Position numbers and translations under genes: made by a program. From DATKWV01 sp035529405 (GTDB taxonomy: Bacteria; Planctomycetota; Phycisphaerae; Sedimentisphaerales; Anaerobacaceae): DNA of 5,138 bases. The stretch is taken from NCBI GenBank assembly GCA_035529405.1, contig DATKWV010000200.1:1-5138 (forward strand). The letters run 5' to 3'. Every line of letters begins with the position of its first letter. Positions within the stretch are counted from its first letter, which is position 1. The notes below the pieces were generated by a model that was not told where the DNA came from, made no database searches, and saw nothing but the letters and a program-made list of their open reading frames with translations. Shown piece after piece: positions 1 through 5,138 of the stretch.

Positions 1-66
1 AGCAGACTCGAAACCCTGCGAGAGAACAACCTTTACAATAACTATGCCCAATCGCAAGTGAGGTAA
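1..66 (+). CDS. C-terminal end of an unidentified upstream gene (partial)
   Basis: Reading from base 1 in the first frame gives 21 codons ending at a TAA at 64-66. The tail is polar and free of cysteine, ending NNYAQSQVR, which could be the end of a helical or coiled-coil protein. The family cannot be recognised from so short a piece. The stop lies 9 bp before the GTG of the next gene and overlaps its likely ribosome binding site, as in a co-transcribed pair. The second frame is also open from base 1, to a TGA at 59-61, so the choice of frame rests only on amino-acid composition and spacing. Confidence 0.4.
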   Translation, partial: SRLETLRENNLYNNYAQSQVR

Positions 67-75
67 TACACTCAA

Positions 76-1377
76 GTGGCTGAAATTGCCCTTAGCATCA
101 CTTACCTGACAGCCGCAGCACAGCCAATAGATTTTGTCTGGCAGCCGATTCTGATGCTGGTTCTTCTGGTGTGTTCGGCGTTTTTCTCGGCAAGCGAGAC
201 GGCGCTGTTCAATTTATCTCCGAGAACAATTAACCTGCTGGGCCAATCGAAACGACGGCTTCATAAGCTCACAGCCGAACTGTTGAAAACGCCGAAACAA
301 CTGCTTACCTGCCTTCTCGGCGGTAATATGGCGGTGAACGTGCTTTTCTACGCGATTGCAAGTGTGCTGACTGTAAAGGTTCGGCAGCAAACAGGTATAA
401 CAGCGGCGGCGGTAACGGGGGCGTTGAGTTTCTGCGTGCTGATACTGTTCGGGGAAATATTCCCCAAGTCGCTGGCTTACGGGGCGTCCAAAACCATAAG
501 CATCGCCGCTGCAGCGCCGGCCTTGTTGTGTATGAAACTGTTTTCACCGGTTTTTTTCGTGCTGAATCTGCTGATAATCGAGCCTGTACTGCGTCTGGTT
601 CTGGGAACCGGCAGGCATCCTCAGCCGATAACAATAAAGGAATTCAAGCTGCTCATCGAGCAGATACAAAAACGCGGACTAATCACCATCGATGAAAACA
701 AGCTGCTTACGGAAGTTATCGACCTGGGCCAGTTGAAAATTCGTGACTGCCTGCGGCCTCGAGTCGATATGGTCACGTGCGCGATAACCGACCCGGCCCA
801 GAAAGCCCGTGACCTGATGCAAAAGAATCAGATGGTAAAGGTTGCGGTATATTTGGAAACGATAGACAACATTGTCGGCTGGGTTTCTTTGCGCAAGGTT
901 CTTCTTGAACCGGACAAACCGCTTGAAGAACTTATGGAGCCGGCATATTTTGTACCCGAGCAGAAAAAGGTCGATTCGATGCTGCAGCAGTTCCGCAAAA
1001 GCAAAACAGACACGACCATTGTCGTGGACGAATACGGCGGCATCGCAGGTACTATTTCTCTGGAGGACATTGCCGAAGAATTGTTAGGCCCGATAGAAGG
1101 TTTGCCGGAAATTGAGCCGGTCGAACAAATTGGACCTCTGCAATACCGCCTCGCTGGCGGCCTTGCGATTCACGATTGGGCTGAGCCGTTCGGAATCGAC
1201 GTGCCTGAAATGCGGATTTCCACAATTGCGGGTCTGGTGACCGCGGCACTTGGAAAAATACCCAAAAGCGGCGATACCGCTTATATAAAAAACCTTCACT
1301 TTACCGTGGAGCGAGTACGCAAACACAGAATAGAAACGGTCATATTAAACCTCGAACCGGTATCCAAAAATGGTTAG
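76..1377 (+). CDS. CNNM/CorC-type membrane protein (DUF21, CBS pair, CorC_HlyC domain)
   Basis: An integral membrane protein of the hemolysin C/CorC/CNNM family, whose studied members move or regulate Mg2+ and related divalent cations. The 433 residues show the full family layout. A DUF21 transmembrane domain spans about 22-185, with the SASETA motif at 38-43, a GGNMxxN variant of the usual GNNxxN at 82-88, and GEIFPKS at 126-132. Two CBS domains follow at about 223-340, the second with the typical DEYGG (318-322) and LEDIAEELLG run, normally a nucleotide-sensing module. The CorC_HlyC domain is at about 350-428, with STIAGLV and GKIPKSGD. Length is normal for the family. The start is GTG, chosen because a GAGGT at 60-64 lies 11 bases upstream and the first membrane segment follows. 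Its stop overlaps the start of a second DUF21 gene by 8 bp. Old 'hemolysin' names for this family should not be taken literally. The transported ion cannot be read from the sequence. Confidence 0.93.
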   Translation: MAEIALSITYLTAAAQPIDFVWQPILMLVLLVCSAFFSASETALFNLSPRTINLLGQSKRRLHKLTAELLKTPKQLLTCLLGGNMAVNVLFYAIASVLTVKVRQQTGITAAAVTGALSFCVLILFGEIFPKSLAYGASKTISIAAAAPALLCMKLFSPVFFVLNLLIIEPVLRLVLGTGRHPQPITIKEFKLLIEQIQKRGLITIDENKLLTEVIDLGQLKIRDCLRPRVDMVTCAITDPAQKARDLMQKNQMVKVAVYLETIDNIVGWVSLRKVLLEPDKPLEELMEPAYFVPEQKKVDSMLQQFRKSKTDTTIVVDEYGGIAGTISLEDIAEELLGPIEGLPEIEPVEQIGPLQYRLAGGLAIHDWAEPFGIDVPEMRISTIAGLVTAALGKIPKSGDTAYIKNLHFTVERVRKHRIETVILNLEPVSKNG

Positions 1378-2380
1378 CCTAATATTGCTGATTTCGGCAG
1401 TTATATTTTTTGTTCTGGTTGCCGGATTTTTCGCCGGGGCTGAAACCGGTATGTACCAGCTCAGCAGGCTTCGCCTGCGTATGGGTGTCGAAAGCGGCAG
1501 GTTGATATTTGTGCTGCTGGACAGGATAATGGGCGACAGTACCGCCCTGCTGCATTCGATGCTGTTAGGCAACAATCTGGGGCATTACCTGGCGACCAGT
1601 TTGCTGACTTACGCACTGCTGAAACACGTCGCCTTCGACTACACCGCTGAGCTGTCGGCAACACTTATAGCAGCCCCGGTATTGCTGATTTTTTCAGAGA
1701 TGCTGCCTAAAAGTCTGTTCTTCTACCGCGCCGATACCCTGATGCCGTGGTGTGGGCCGCTGCTGTTTGTATCGCACAAGATTTTTACTTTCTGCGGTGC
1801 GGTGCCGGTTCTGAACATTCTGTCGCGGCTTTTTGTGAAGGTCACAGGTCCCGCCGTACCGGCAAAGGCCGTAATATCAGCTGTGCATCGTCCTCATATA
1901 AGCGCCATCGCCGAGGATACGCGGCAGGAGTGCGTGCTTAGTTCGGTACAGACCGAAATGTTGGCCAGGCTGGCGACCTTGTCAAACATCCGTATCAGGT
2001 CCGTAATGATACCGCTTGACAAGATTGAATCGGTTCCGCTAAGCACCGATAAGGCGCAGCTGCTCAACAAACTAAAAGAATGTGATTTTACGCGGCTGCC
2101 CGTTTATGACCGCTGGCCGGCAAACATCGTCGGGTACATAAGCATTTACGGCTGTCTTGCCGGCGCCAGGGAGTTTACGGACCTAAGCGAGTTTATAGAG
2201 CCGATAAGAAAGCTGGATTGCGACACGCTGGTAACCAGGGCTATAGATGTCATGCAGAACGAAAATCACAAGGTCGTTTTAGTTACGCGGCCAACCCGCT
2301 ACAGCACCCAAAACCCGGTGGGGCTGATAACGATGAAGGACCTTGTGGAGGAACTGCTGGGCGAGCTGGCCGAATGGTAA
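1370..2380 (+). CDS. CNNM-type membrane protein, short form (DUF21 and CBS pair only)
   Basis: A second DUF21/CBS membrane protein, 336 aa, in the same operon as the longer paralogue. Its ATG lies inside the last codons of that gene (8-bp overlap, different frame) and no Shine-Dalgarno precedes it, so translation is probably coupled. The DUF21 domain covers about 1-165, with GAET at 23-26, a canonical GNN at 67-69 and SEMLPKS at 109-115. The CBS pair is at about 206-331, the second ending in MKDLVEELLGEL. The protein stops five residues after that helix, so the CorC_HlyC domain of its neighbour is absent. The stop is clean and no CorC_HlyC-like coding follows, so this looks like a genuine short form and not a frameshift. 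The gene order suggests that the two products work as a pair, possibly a heterodimer, since DUF21 proteins are dimeric. That is inference. Confidence 0.9.
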   Translation: MVSLILLISAVIFFVLVAGFFAGAETGMYQLSRLRLRMGVESGRLIFVLLDRIMGDSTALLHSMLLGNNLGHYLATSLLTYALLKHVAFDYTAELSATLIAAPVLLIFSEMLPKSLFFYRADTLMPWCGPLLFVSHKIFTFCGAVPVLNILSRLFVKVTGPAVPAKAVISAVHRPHISAIAEDTRQECVLSSVQTEMLARLATLSNIRIRSVMIPLDKIESVPLSTDKAQLLNKLKECDFTRLPVYDRWPANIVGYISIYGCLAGAREFTDLSEFIEPIRKLDCDTLVTRAIDVMQNENHKVVLVTRPTRYSTQNPVGLITMKDLVEELLGELAEW

Positions 2381-2384
2381 AAGC

Positions 2385-2403
2385 CCGCTGCGGTACCCAG
2401 CGG
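2385..2403 (-). terminator. Rho-independent terminator of dacB between convergent genes
   Basis: The 23 bp between the two convergent stop codons hold a perfect 6-bp inverted repeat, CCGCTG/CAGCGG, with a 7-base loop containing the palindrome GGTACC. Read on the minus strand it begins directly after the dacB TGA and is followed by GCTTTTA, a short T run, as expected of an intrinsic terminator. On the plus strand the hairpin follows the stop of the short CNNM gene by 4 bases but has no T run after it. It may therefore terminate mainly in the minus direction. The T run is short and overlaps the opposing coding end. Confidence 0.55.
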
Positions 2404-3813
2404 TCAGTTATCAAAAAGAGCCTCGACGATGTCGTTGATTGCCGGGCGGGTGTGGGCGTTGGCGTTGTTGGCCAAAATAGAGAAAATGTAATCGCCTTTT
2501 TCGGTGGTGCACAGACCCGAAAATGACTTTACGCCGCTGATATACCCGGTCTTTCCGAAGACTTTACCCTTGTATTCTTTCTGCGCGAAGTATTTATCGA
2601 TTGTGCCGTCCACCCCCCCTACTGCAAGTGAATCCTTATAAACAGTCCAGTGTGTGCTTTTGTAAATATCGGTCAATACGCCCGTAACAACCTCTGCGCT
2701 AAGACGGTTTTCTTTACTTAGGCCGCTGCCGTCGTCGATATAGAATTGCTCTTTTTTCAGGCCAAGAGAAAGCAGGTATTGCGTAATAACTTCTCGCCCC
2801 CCTGCCCAGGAACCGCCCCTGCCGCCATTTGCCCTGGCCGCCATAGTCTTAACAAGCGCCTCAGCGGCAAGTTGTAAACTATCCTTGTTACAGCGCGCAA
2901 GACAATCCCTTATTGACGTTCGACAGCCGTAAAGCAATACAAAATCAGAACCGCTATCCGCTGGTTTTTCACTAAGCTGACCCTGTACCTGTATGCTGGC
3001 TTCGGTTAAATGCTCAGCCAGCAGGAAACCAAAAAAGGCGGCAGGCCTTTCAATGGCAACCGGGAAAGGCCCGTCCTGTTGTTTGCATCTGCCCTTTACG
3101 ATGAGCTCATTGACTTTGCCGGCTTGACGATACGCACCGATTCCGTGTTTACCGCTTTTTACTGCCGTGACCTGATTGGTCAGCTTTATAAAAGCGGTCT
3201 GCGGTTCAAAAAAGACATTGACCCTGCCGTTTTGATTTCTGGCGGTAACATCTATGCAGTTGCAGTTGTAGTTCAGGCCGCTGACCTCGCTTGCGTACCA
3301 GCGGTTTAATTCCTCGACAGGCCAGTTTTCATGCACCCTCTGGTCGTCAAAGATAGTACTGTCAACAATAATATCTTTTATAACGCTAACGCCTTTGTTT
3401 TTAAGCGCTGCTTCAATATCCCGGAATATCCAGCCGGCACTGCGGGAGTATTTTGCATCGGTTTGCCTGTCGCCCAGCAAAGGGTCTCCGCTGCCTACAA
3501 CCACAAGTGTATCGCCGCAAAGGCCCACTTTCGTAGTGTATTCATAATCTGCGCCGAGATACTTCAGCGCCGCAGCAGTAACAATCAGTTTCATATTTGA
3601 GGCGGGCACCATTGCTTTTTGGCTATTATGCTTGTAAACGGTTTGCATGCTGTCAGCCTTTATTATGCAGATACCATAGTCGACCTTTTTCTGCGAGGGC
3701 TGACTGATAATACCGTTAATTTGCTTTGTCAGGTCCGCGCGTGCAGCGGTGACAAAGCACAGAAGCAGTAGAAATATAGAGCTGGCCGCTGGTTTTCTGA
3801 TTGTTTTGTTCAT
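2404..3813 (-). CDS. dacB: D-alanyl-D-alanine carboxypeptidase/endopeptidase, PBP4 type (peptidase S13)
   Basis: A periplasmic penicillin-binding protein of class C that trims the D-Ala-D-Ala end of peptidoglycan stem peptides and, in some homologues, cleaves D-Ala-mDAP cross-links. The 469 residues match the family length. A signal peptide covers 1-26 (KTIRK, then a leucine-rich core, cut likely after ARA). The SxxK nucleophile motif is S72-N-M-K75 in PASNMK. About 240 residues separate it from the second motif, the spacing expected when the PBP4 insertion domains are present. A DDGSGLS stretch lies at 360-366 and KTG at 421-423 in GKTGYISG. The second motif, normally SxN, reads S312-L-Q314 within NKDSLQLAAEAL. 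An in-frame TAA 12 bases upstream and the signal peptide fix the ATG start, though the Shine-Dalgarno is poor. It stands alone on its strand, divergent from the small gene at 3906. Confidence 0.93.
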   Translation of the reverse strand: MNKTIRKPAASSIFLLLLCFVTAARADLTKQINGIISQPSQKKVDYGICIIKADSMQTVYKHNSQKAMVPASNMKLIVTAAALKYLGADYEYTTKVGLCGDTLVVVGSGDPLLGDRQTDAKYSRSAGWIFRDIEAALKNKGVSVIKDIIVDSTIFDDQRVHENWPVEELNRWYASEVSGLNYNCNCIDVTARNQNGRVNVFFEPQTAFIKLTNQVTAVKSGKHGIGAYRQAGKVNELIVKGRCKQQDGPFPVAIERPAAFFGFLLAEHLTEASIQVQGQLSEKPADSGSDFVLLYGCRTSIRDCLARCNKDSLQLAAEALVKTMAARANGGRGGSWAGGREVITQYLLSLGLKKEQFYIDDGSGLSKENRLSAEVVTGVLTDIYKSTHWTVYKDSLAVGGVDGTIDKYFAQKEYKGKVFGKTGYISGVKSFSGLCTTEKGDYIFSILANNANAHTRPAINDIVEALFDN

Positions 3814-3825
3814 CTTCGGTGTAAT

Positions 3826-3854
3826 TTATTACCATAAACATCAGCACAATTCAA
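3826..3854 (-). promoter_or_regulatory. Possible sigma70 promoter of dacB
   Basis: On the minus strand a TTGAAT (bases 3854-3849) stands 17 bp before TAATAA (3831-3826), inside an AT-rich stretch ending about a dozen bases before the dacB start codon. The -35 matches the TTGACA consensus well but the -10 is poor, and the resulting leader would be very short. It is offered as the best candidate in the short divergent intergenic space. Confidence 0.22.
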
Positions 3855-3905
3855 CAATCAGTATTACTGGCTGGTTAAAAGCTTGCTTTTTCAGCGGCAG
3901 GCTGT

Positions 3906-4214
3906 GTGGCTGTTGTCGGCAACCAGGCCCAATGCCCACAAATGGCCCCCGTGGACAACAGCATTACCTCATCAACTATTGCAGATATAGATGCCGTTAA
4001 AAATCACTTGTCCCCTGCCGCCAGGCTTGAAGCTTATAAGCTCATAGCAAGCCGGCGTGGTCTTAAGCAAAAAGAACGCGATTACATGGTTGAAACCGTC
4101 ACCGCAGATTCCATATCGCAGGCTGCAAAGGATGAAATACTGACTATGCTCGTAAGTAACCCTTCTTATTACATGCCTGCTCTTGAAAATAAAAAGTCGG
4201 CTGCAAGAAAATAA
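3906..4214 (+). CDS. Small unidentified protein, possibly a lipoprotein with a disturbed N-terminus
   Basis: The product is not recognised. The frame ends at TAA 4212-4214 and reads as a plausible helical, charged protein: LSPAARLEAYKLIASRRG is followed by KQKERDYMVETVTADS and a second helix-like segment AAKDEILTML, ending in a lysine-rich tail. The first permitted start after an in-frame stop at 3876-3878 is GTG 3906; ATG 3942 would give a 90-residue form. Neither has a convincing Shine-Dalgarno. The nine codons before the GTG also read sensibly (KLAFSAAGC), placing a lipobox-like AAGC right at the start, as if a lipoprotein signal peptide had lost its beginning. The gene is divergent from dacB, about 90 bp away, but nothing ties its function to it. 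That it is coding is likely; the exact start is not. Confidence 0.55.
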   Translation: MAVVGNQAQCPQMAPVDNSITSSTIADIDAVKNHLSPAARLEAYKLIASRRGLKQKERDYMVETVTADSISQAAKDEILTMLVSNPSYYMPALENKKSAARK

Positions 4215-4399
4215 AAGCCAGCGAGGTCTGCCGTCGGCCGCCTGCCATAGCAGTAATTCAGCTTATCGGGTTCTGTGCGGAAAAGAGGCCCTTTTGCGGG
4301 CTATTCGGGCTATTATTGATACTTTTGATACTATTGGCCTTAAGCGGGCCAAAAATTATTAAAATTTACGGATATTCTTTGGTTTTCTGCATTTTTTCC
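4215..4399. other. Gene-free stretch between the small gene and the PEP-CTERM gene
   Basis: No convincing reading frame occupies this stretch on either strand. It holds the 9-bp tandem repeats at 4297-4333, a 6-bp hairpin TTGGCC/GGCCAA at 4334-4352 with a 7-base loop, and from 4351 an AT-rich tract with A and T runs leading up to the promoter at 4400. The hairpin is followed by A residues, not by a T run on either strand, so it does not qualify as an ordinary intrinsic terminator. The AT-rich tract just upstream of the -35 could act as an UP element. Confidence 0.5.
4297..4333. repeat. Two adjacent 9-bp tandem duplications
   Basis: CGGGCTATT occurs twice in direct succession (4297-4305 and 4306-4314). 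After a single A, TTGATACTT (4316-4324) is followed by TTGATACTA (4325-4333). The first pair is perfect and the second differs at one base. The copies lie between the small gene and the promoter of the PEP-CTERM gene. They could be slippage products or paired binding sites; the sequence alone does not decide. Confidence 0.6.
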
Positions 4400-4429
4400 T
4401 TGACATTCCAGCGTGCACACCTGTATTAT
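4400..4429 (+). promoter_or_regulatory. Near-consensus sigma70 promoter of the PEP-CTERM gene
   Basis: A perfect -35 TTGACA (4400-4405) is followed after 18 bp by TATTAT (4424-4429), five of six matches to the -10 consensus. Upstream lies a T6 run and an AT-rich tract. Transcription should begin near 4436, giving a leader of about 50 bases. The spacer contains the palindrome GTGCAC (4413-4418), which might bind a regulator, though a six-base palindrome is weak evidence. Confidence 0.7.
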
Positions 4430-4437
4430 AAAATTAT

Positions 4438-4464
4438 AAGGGTTCCAGATTAGCTCAAACCCTT
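4438..4464 (+). promoter_or_regulatory. 5' leader hairpin just before the ribosome binding site
   Basis: AAGGGTT (4438-4444) and AACCCTT (4458-4464) form a perfect 7-bp inverted repeat with a 13-base loop. It begins at the predicted transcription start and ends two bases before the Shine-Dalgarno. Such a 5' stem may protect the mRNA or influence ribosome access. No riboswitch family is recognised. Confidence 0.4.
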
Positions 4465-4466
4465 TG

Positions 4467-4473
4467 AAGGAGG
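4467..4473 (+). promoter_or_regulatory. Strong Shine-Dalgarno of the PEP-CTERM gene
   Basis: AAGGAGG stands 11 bases before the ATG at 4485, inside an uninterrupted purine run (4466-4485). GGAG and GAAG repeats continue toward the ATG, giving several overlapping pairing registers with 16S rRNA. It is much the strongest ribosome binding site in the window and fixes this start. Confidence 0.8.
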
Positions 4474-4484
4474 AGAAGAAGAAG

Positions 4485-5138
4485 ATGAAGGGGAGCAAGT
4501 GGGGAAGGTTTTGCTTTTTTAGCCTTATTGTAGTTATCTGTTGCACCCAAGCCGCTTATTCGACAGTTCTCAGACTCAGTACTCATGCCTCTGACGGCAC
4601 TAATCCGCCGCCTGCAGAACAACTGGATGCAACTTTCGATTTTTCTGTTCTGGGCAATACCTTGACACTTACCGTGACTAACCTTACACCTGAAAATCCG
4701 CTCACTGACCCGGAGCTTAAGATTAACGAAATATATTTCAACACCACCTCCAACATACAGGGCCTTGTACTGACCGAGGTAATCGGCAGCGACATAGAAT
4801 ACTGGGACCTGACGTTTGCCGCCGACGGTATTCATGTCAATGGTTTTGGCCTGTTTGATGTGTCGCTTATTGACGGGCAGGGAAGCATGCCCCACGTTAT
4901 AGACCCCGGTGAAACCGTGCAGTTTGTCTTAGGTATTGCCGGAACGGGGCCGTTTTCGGATAATGACTTCATACAGTTAAGCACACAAGTTGACAGTCAT
5001 GTCATTTCCTACGCCGCCGGCAAATTCTATAACGGCCTGCCCGAGACCAGCGCCTACGGCGCCACAAATGTCCCTGAGCCGGCCAGCGTATGTCTGCTTT
5101 GTTTAGGCGCATTGGCACTTCTGAGCCTGGATTTCCCA
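4485..5138 (+). CDS. Secreted PEP-CTERM sorting-domain protein (3' end cut by window)
   Basis: An open frame of 218 codons running off the window. Residues 1-24 form a signal peptide (KGSKWGR, then a hydrophobic core FCFFSLIVVICC, cut near TQAA). The body, about 30-190, is rich in Thr, Asn, Asp and Gly with alternating hydrophobic residues, for example LTLTVTNLT at 60-68, suggesting an extracellular beta-sandwich; no named domain is recognised. At 196-201 comes VPEPAS, followed by the hydrophobic CLLCLGALALLSL, the signature of a PEP-CTERM tail. Proteins with this tail are taken to be exported by Sec and then processed by an exosortase to the cell surface or extracellular matrix. Only the usual short basic cluster and the stop are missing. 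The gene has its own strong promoter and ribosome binding site and seems to be transcribed alone. No exosortase gene lies in the window. The specific role is unknown. Confidence 0.9.
   Translation, partial: MKGSKWGRFCFFSLIVVICCTQAAYSTVLRLSTHASDGTNPPPAEQLDATFDFSVLGNTLTLTVTNLTPENPLTDPELKINEIYFNTTSNIQGLVLTEVIGSDIEYWDLTFAADGIHVNGFGLFDVSLIDGQGSMPHVIDPGETVQFVLGIAGTGPFSDNDFIQLSTQVDSHVISYAAGKFYNGLPETSAYGATNVPEPASVCLLCLGALALLSLDFP

Noticed and set aside
2218..2526. Plus-strand open frame running from the short CNNM gene into the dacB end
   Set aside because: It lies out of frame over two well-supported genes and through the terminator hairpin; composition is shadow-like.
3010..3309. Plus-strand open frame of 99 codons inside dacB
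   Set aside because: It is antisense to a clear peptidase S13 coding region, has no ribosome binding site and matches no family.
3749..4000. Plus-strand open frame of 83 codons with a hydrophobic stretch spanning the dacB start
   Set aside because: Its first third is antisense to the dacB signal peptide, which explains the hydrophobicity. Its end overlaps the more protein-like frame at 3906, and it has a Cys/Arg/Pro-rich composition typical of a shadow frame.
4334..4352. Hairpin TTGGCC/GGCCAA as terminator for the small gene
   Set aside because: It lies 120 bp after the stop and is followed by A residues, not a T run, on the plus strand; the minus strand has no T run after it either.
4485..4560. 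Possible lipoprotein signal (VICC) in the PEP-CTERM protein
   Set aside because: The residues before either cysteine do not fit a lipobox (Ile or Cys at -1). An ordinary signal peptide cut near TQAA fits better with the PEP-CTERM tail.
4455..4895. Minus-strand open frame of 146 codons opposite the PEP-CTERM gene
   Set aside because: It is the mirror of a frame with Shine-Dalgarno, signal peptide and VPEP tail. It ends in a leucine run that is just the complement of the purine-rich ribosome binding site.
1..5138. CRISPR array, tRNA/rRNA, insertion sequence or attachment site
   Set aside because: No regularly spaced repeats, cloverleaf-like segments, transposase coding or terminal inverted repeats were seen on either strand.

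Overview
The window looks like a piece of a bacterial chromosome of moderate GC content, probably from the Planctomycetota (perhaps a Phycisphaerae or Sedimentisphaerales relative). This placement is an inference from three things: an exported protein with a PEP-CTERM sorting tail, a back-to-back pair of DUF21/CBS membrane proteins, and the style of the PBP4-type peptidase. No rRNA or tRNA gene confirms it.

Left part (1-2380, plus strand): the last codons of an unidentified gene are followed by two CNNM/CorC-type membrane proteins that overlap by 8 bp and are surely one transcription unit. The first (433 aa) has the full DUF21, CBS pair and CorC_HlyC layout. The second (336 aa) has DUF21 and the CBS pair but ends before any CorC_HlyC domain. 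They probably act together in divalent-cation (Mg2+-type) transport or homeostasis.

Middle (2385-3813, minus strand): a PBP4/DacB-type D-alanyl-D-alanine carboxypeptidase/endopeptidase with a signal peptide points back at the CNNM pair. A 6-bp GC-rich hairpin between the two stop codons, followed by a T run on the minus strand, is a good terminator for it. Its SxxK and KTG active-site motifs are intact, but the expected SxN motif reads Ser-Leu-Gln.

Right part (3814-5138, plus strand): divergent from dacB is a small unidentified gene (about 102 aa). Its reading frame carries a lipobox-like hydrophobic stretch upstream of the first usable start, so the N-terminus may be frameshifted or misread. 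A gene-free stretch of about 270 bp follows, holding short 9-bp tandem repeats, a hairpin, an AT-rich tract and a near-consensus sigma70 promoter. This promoter drives a secreted protein with a strong Shine-Dalgarno, a signal peptide, a beta-rich body and a C-terminal VPEP plus hydrophobic segment. That gene is cut by the window end a few residues before its expected basic tail.

No mobile element, CRISPR array, RNA gene or recognisable defence or biosynthetic system is visible. Most of the window is ordinary envelope and ion-homeostasis housekeeping, and the points worth a second look are local.
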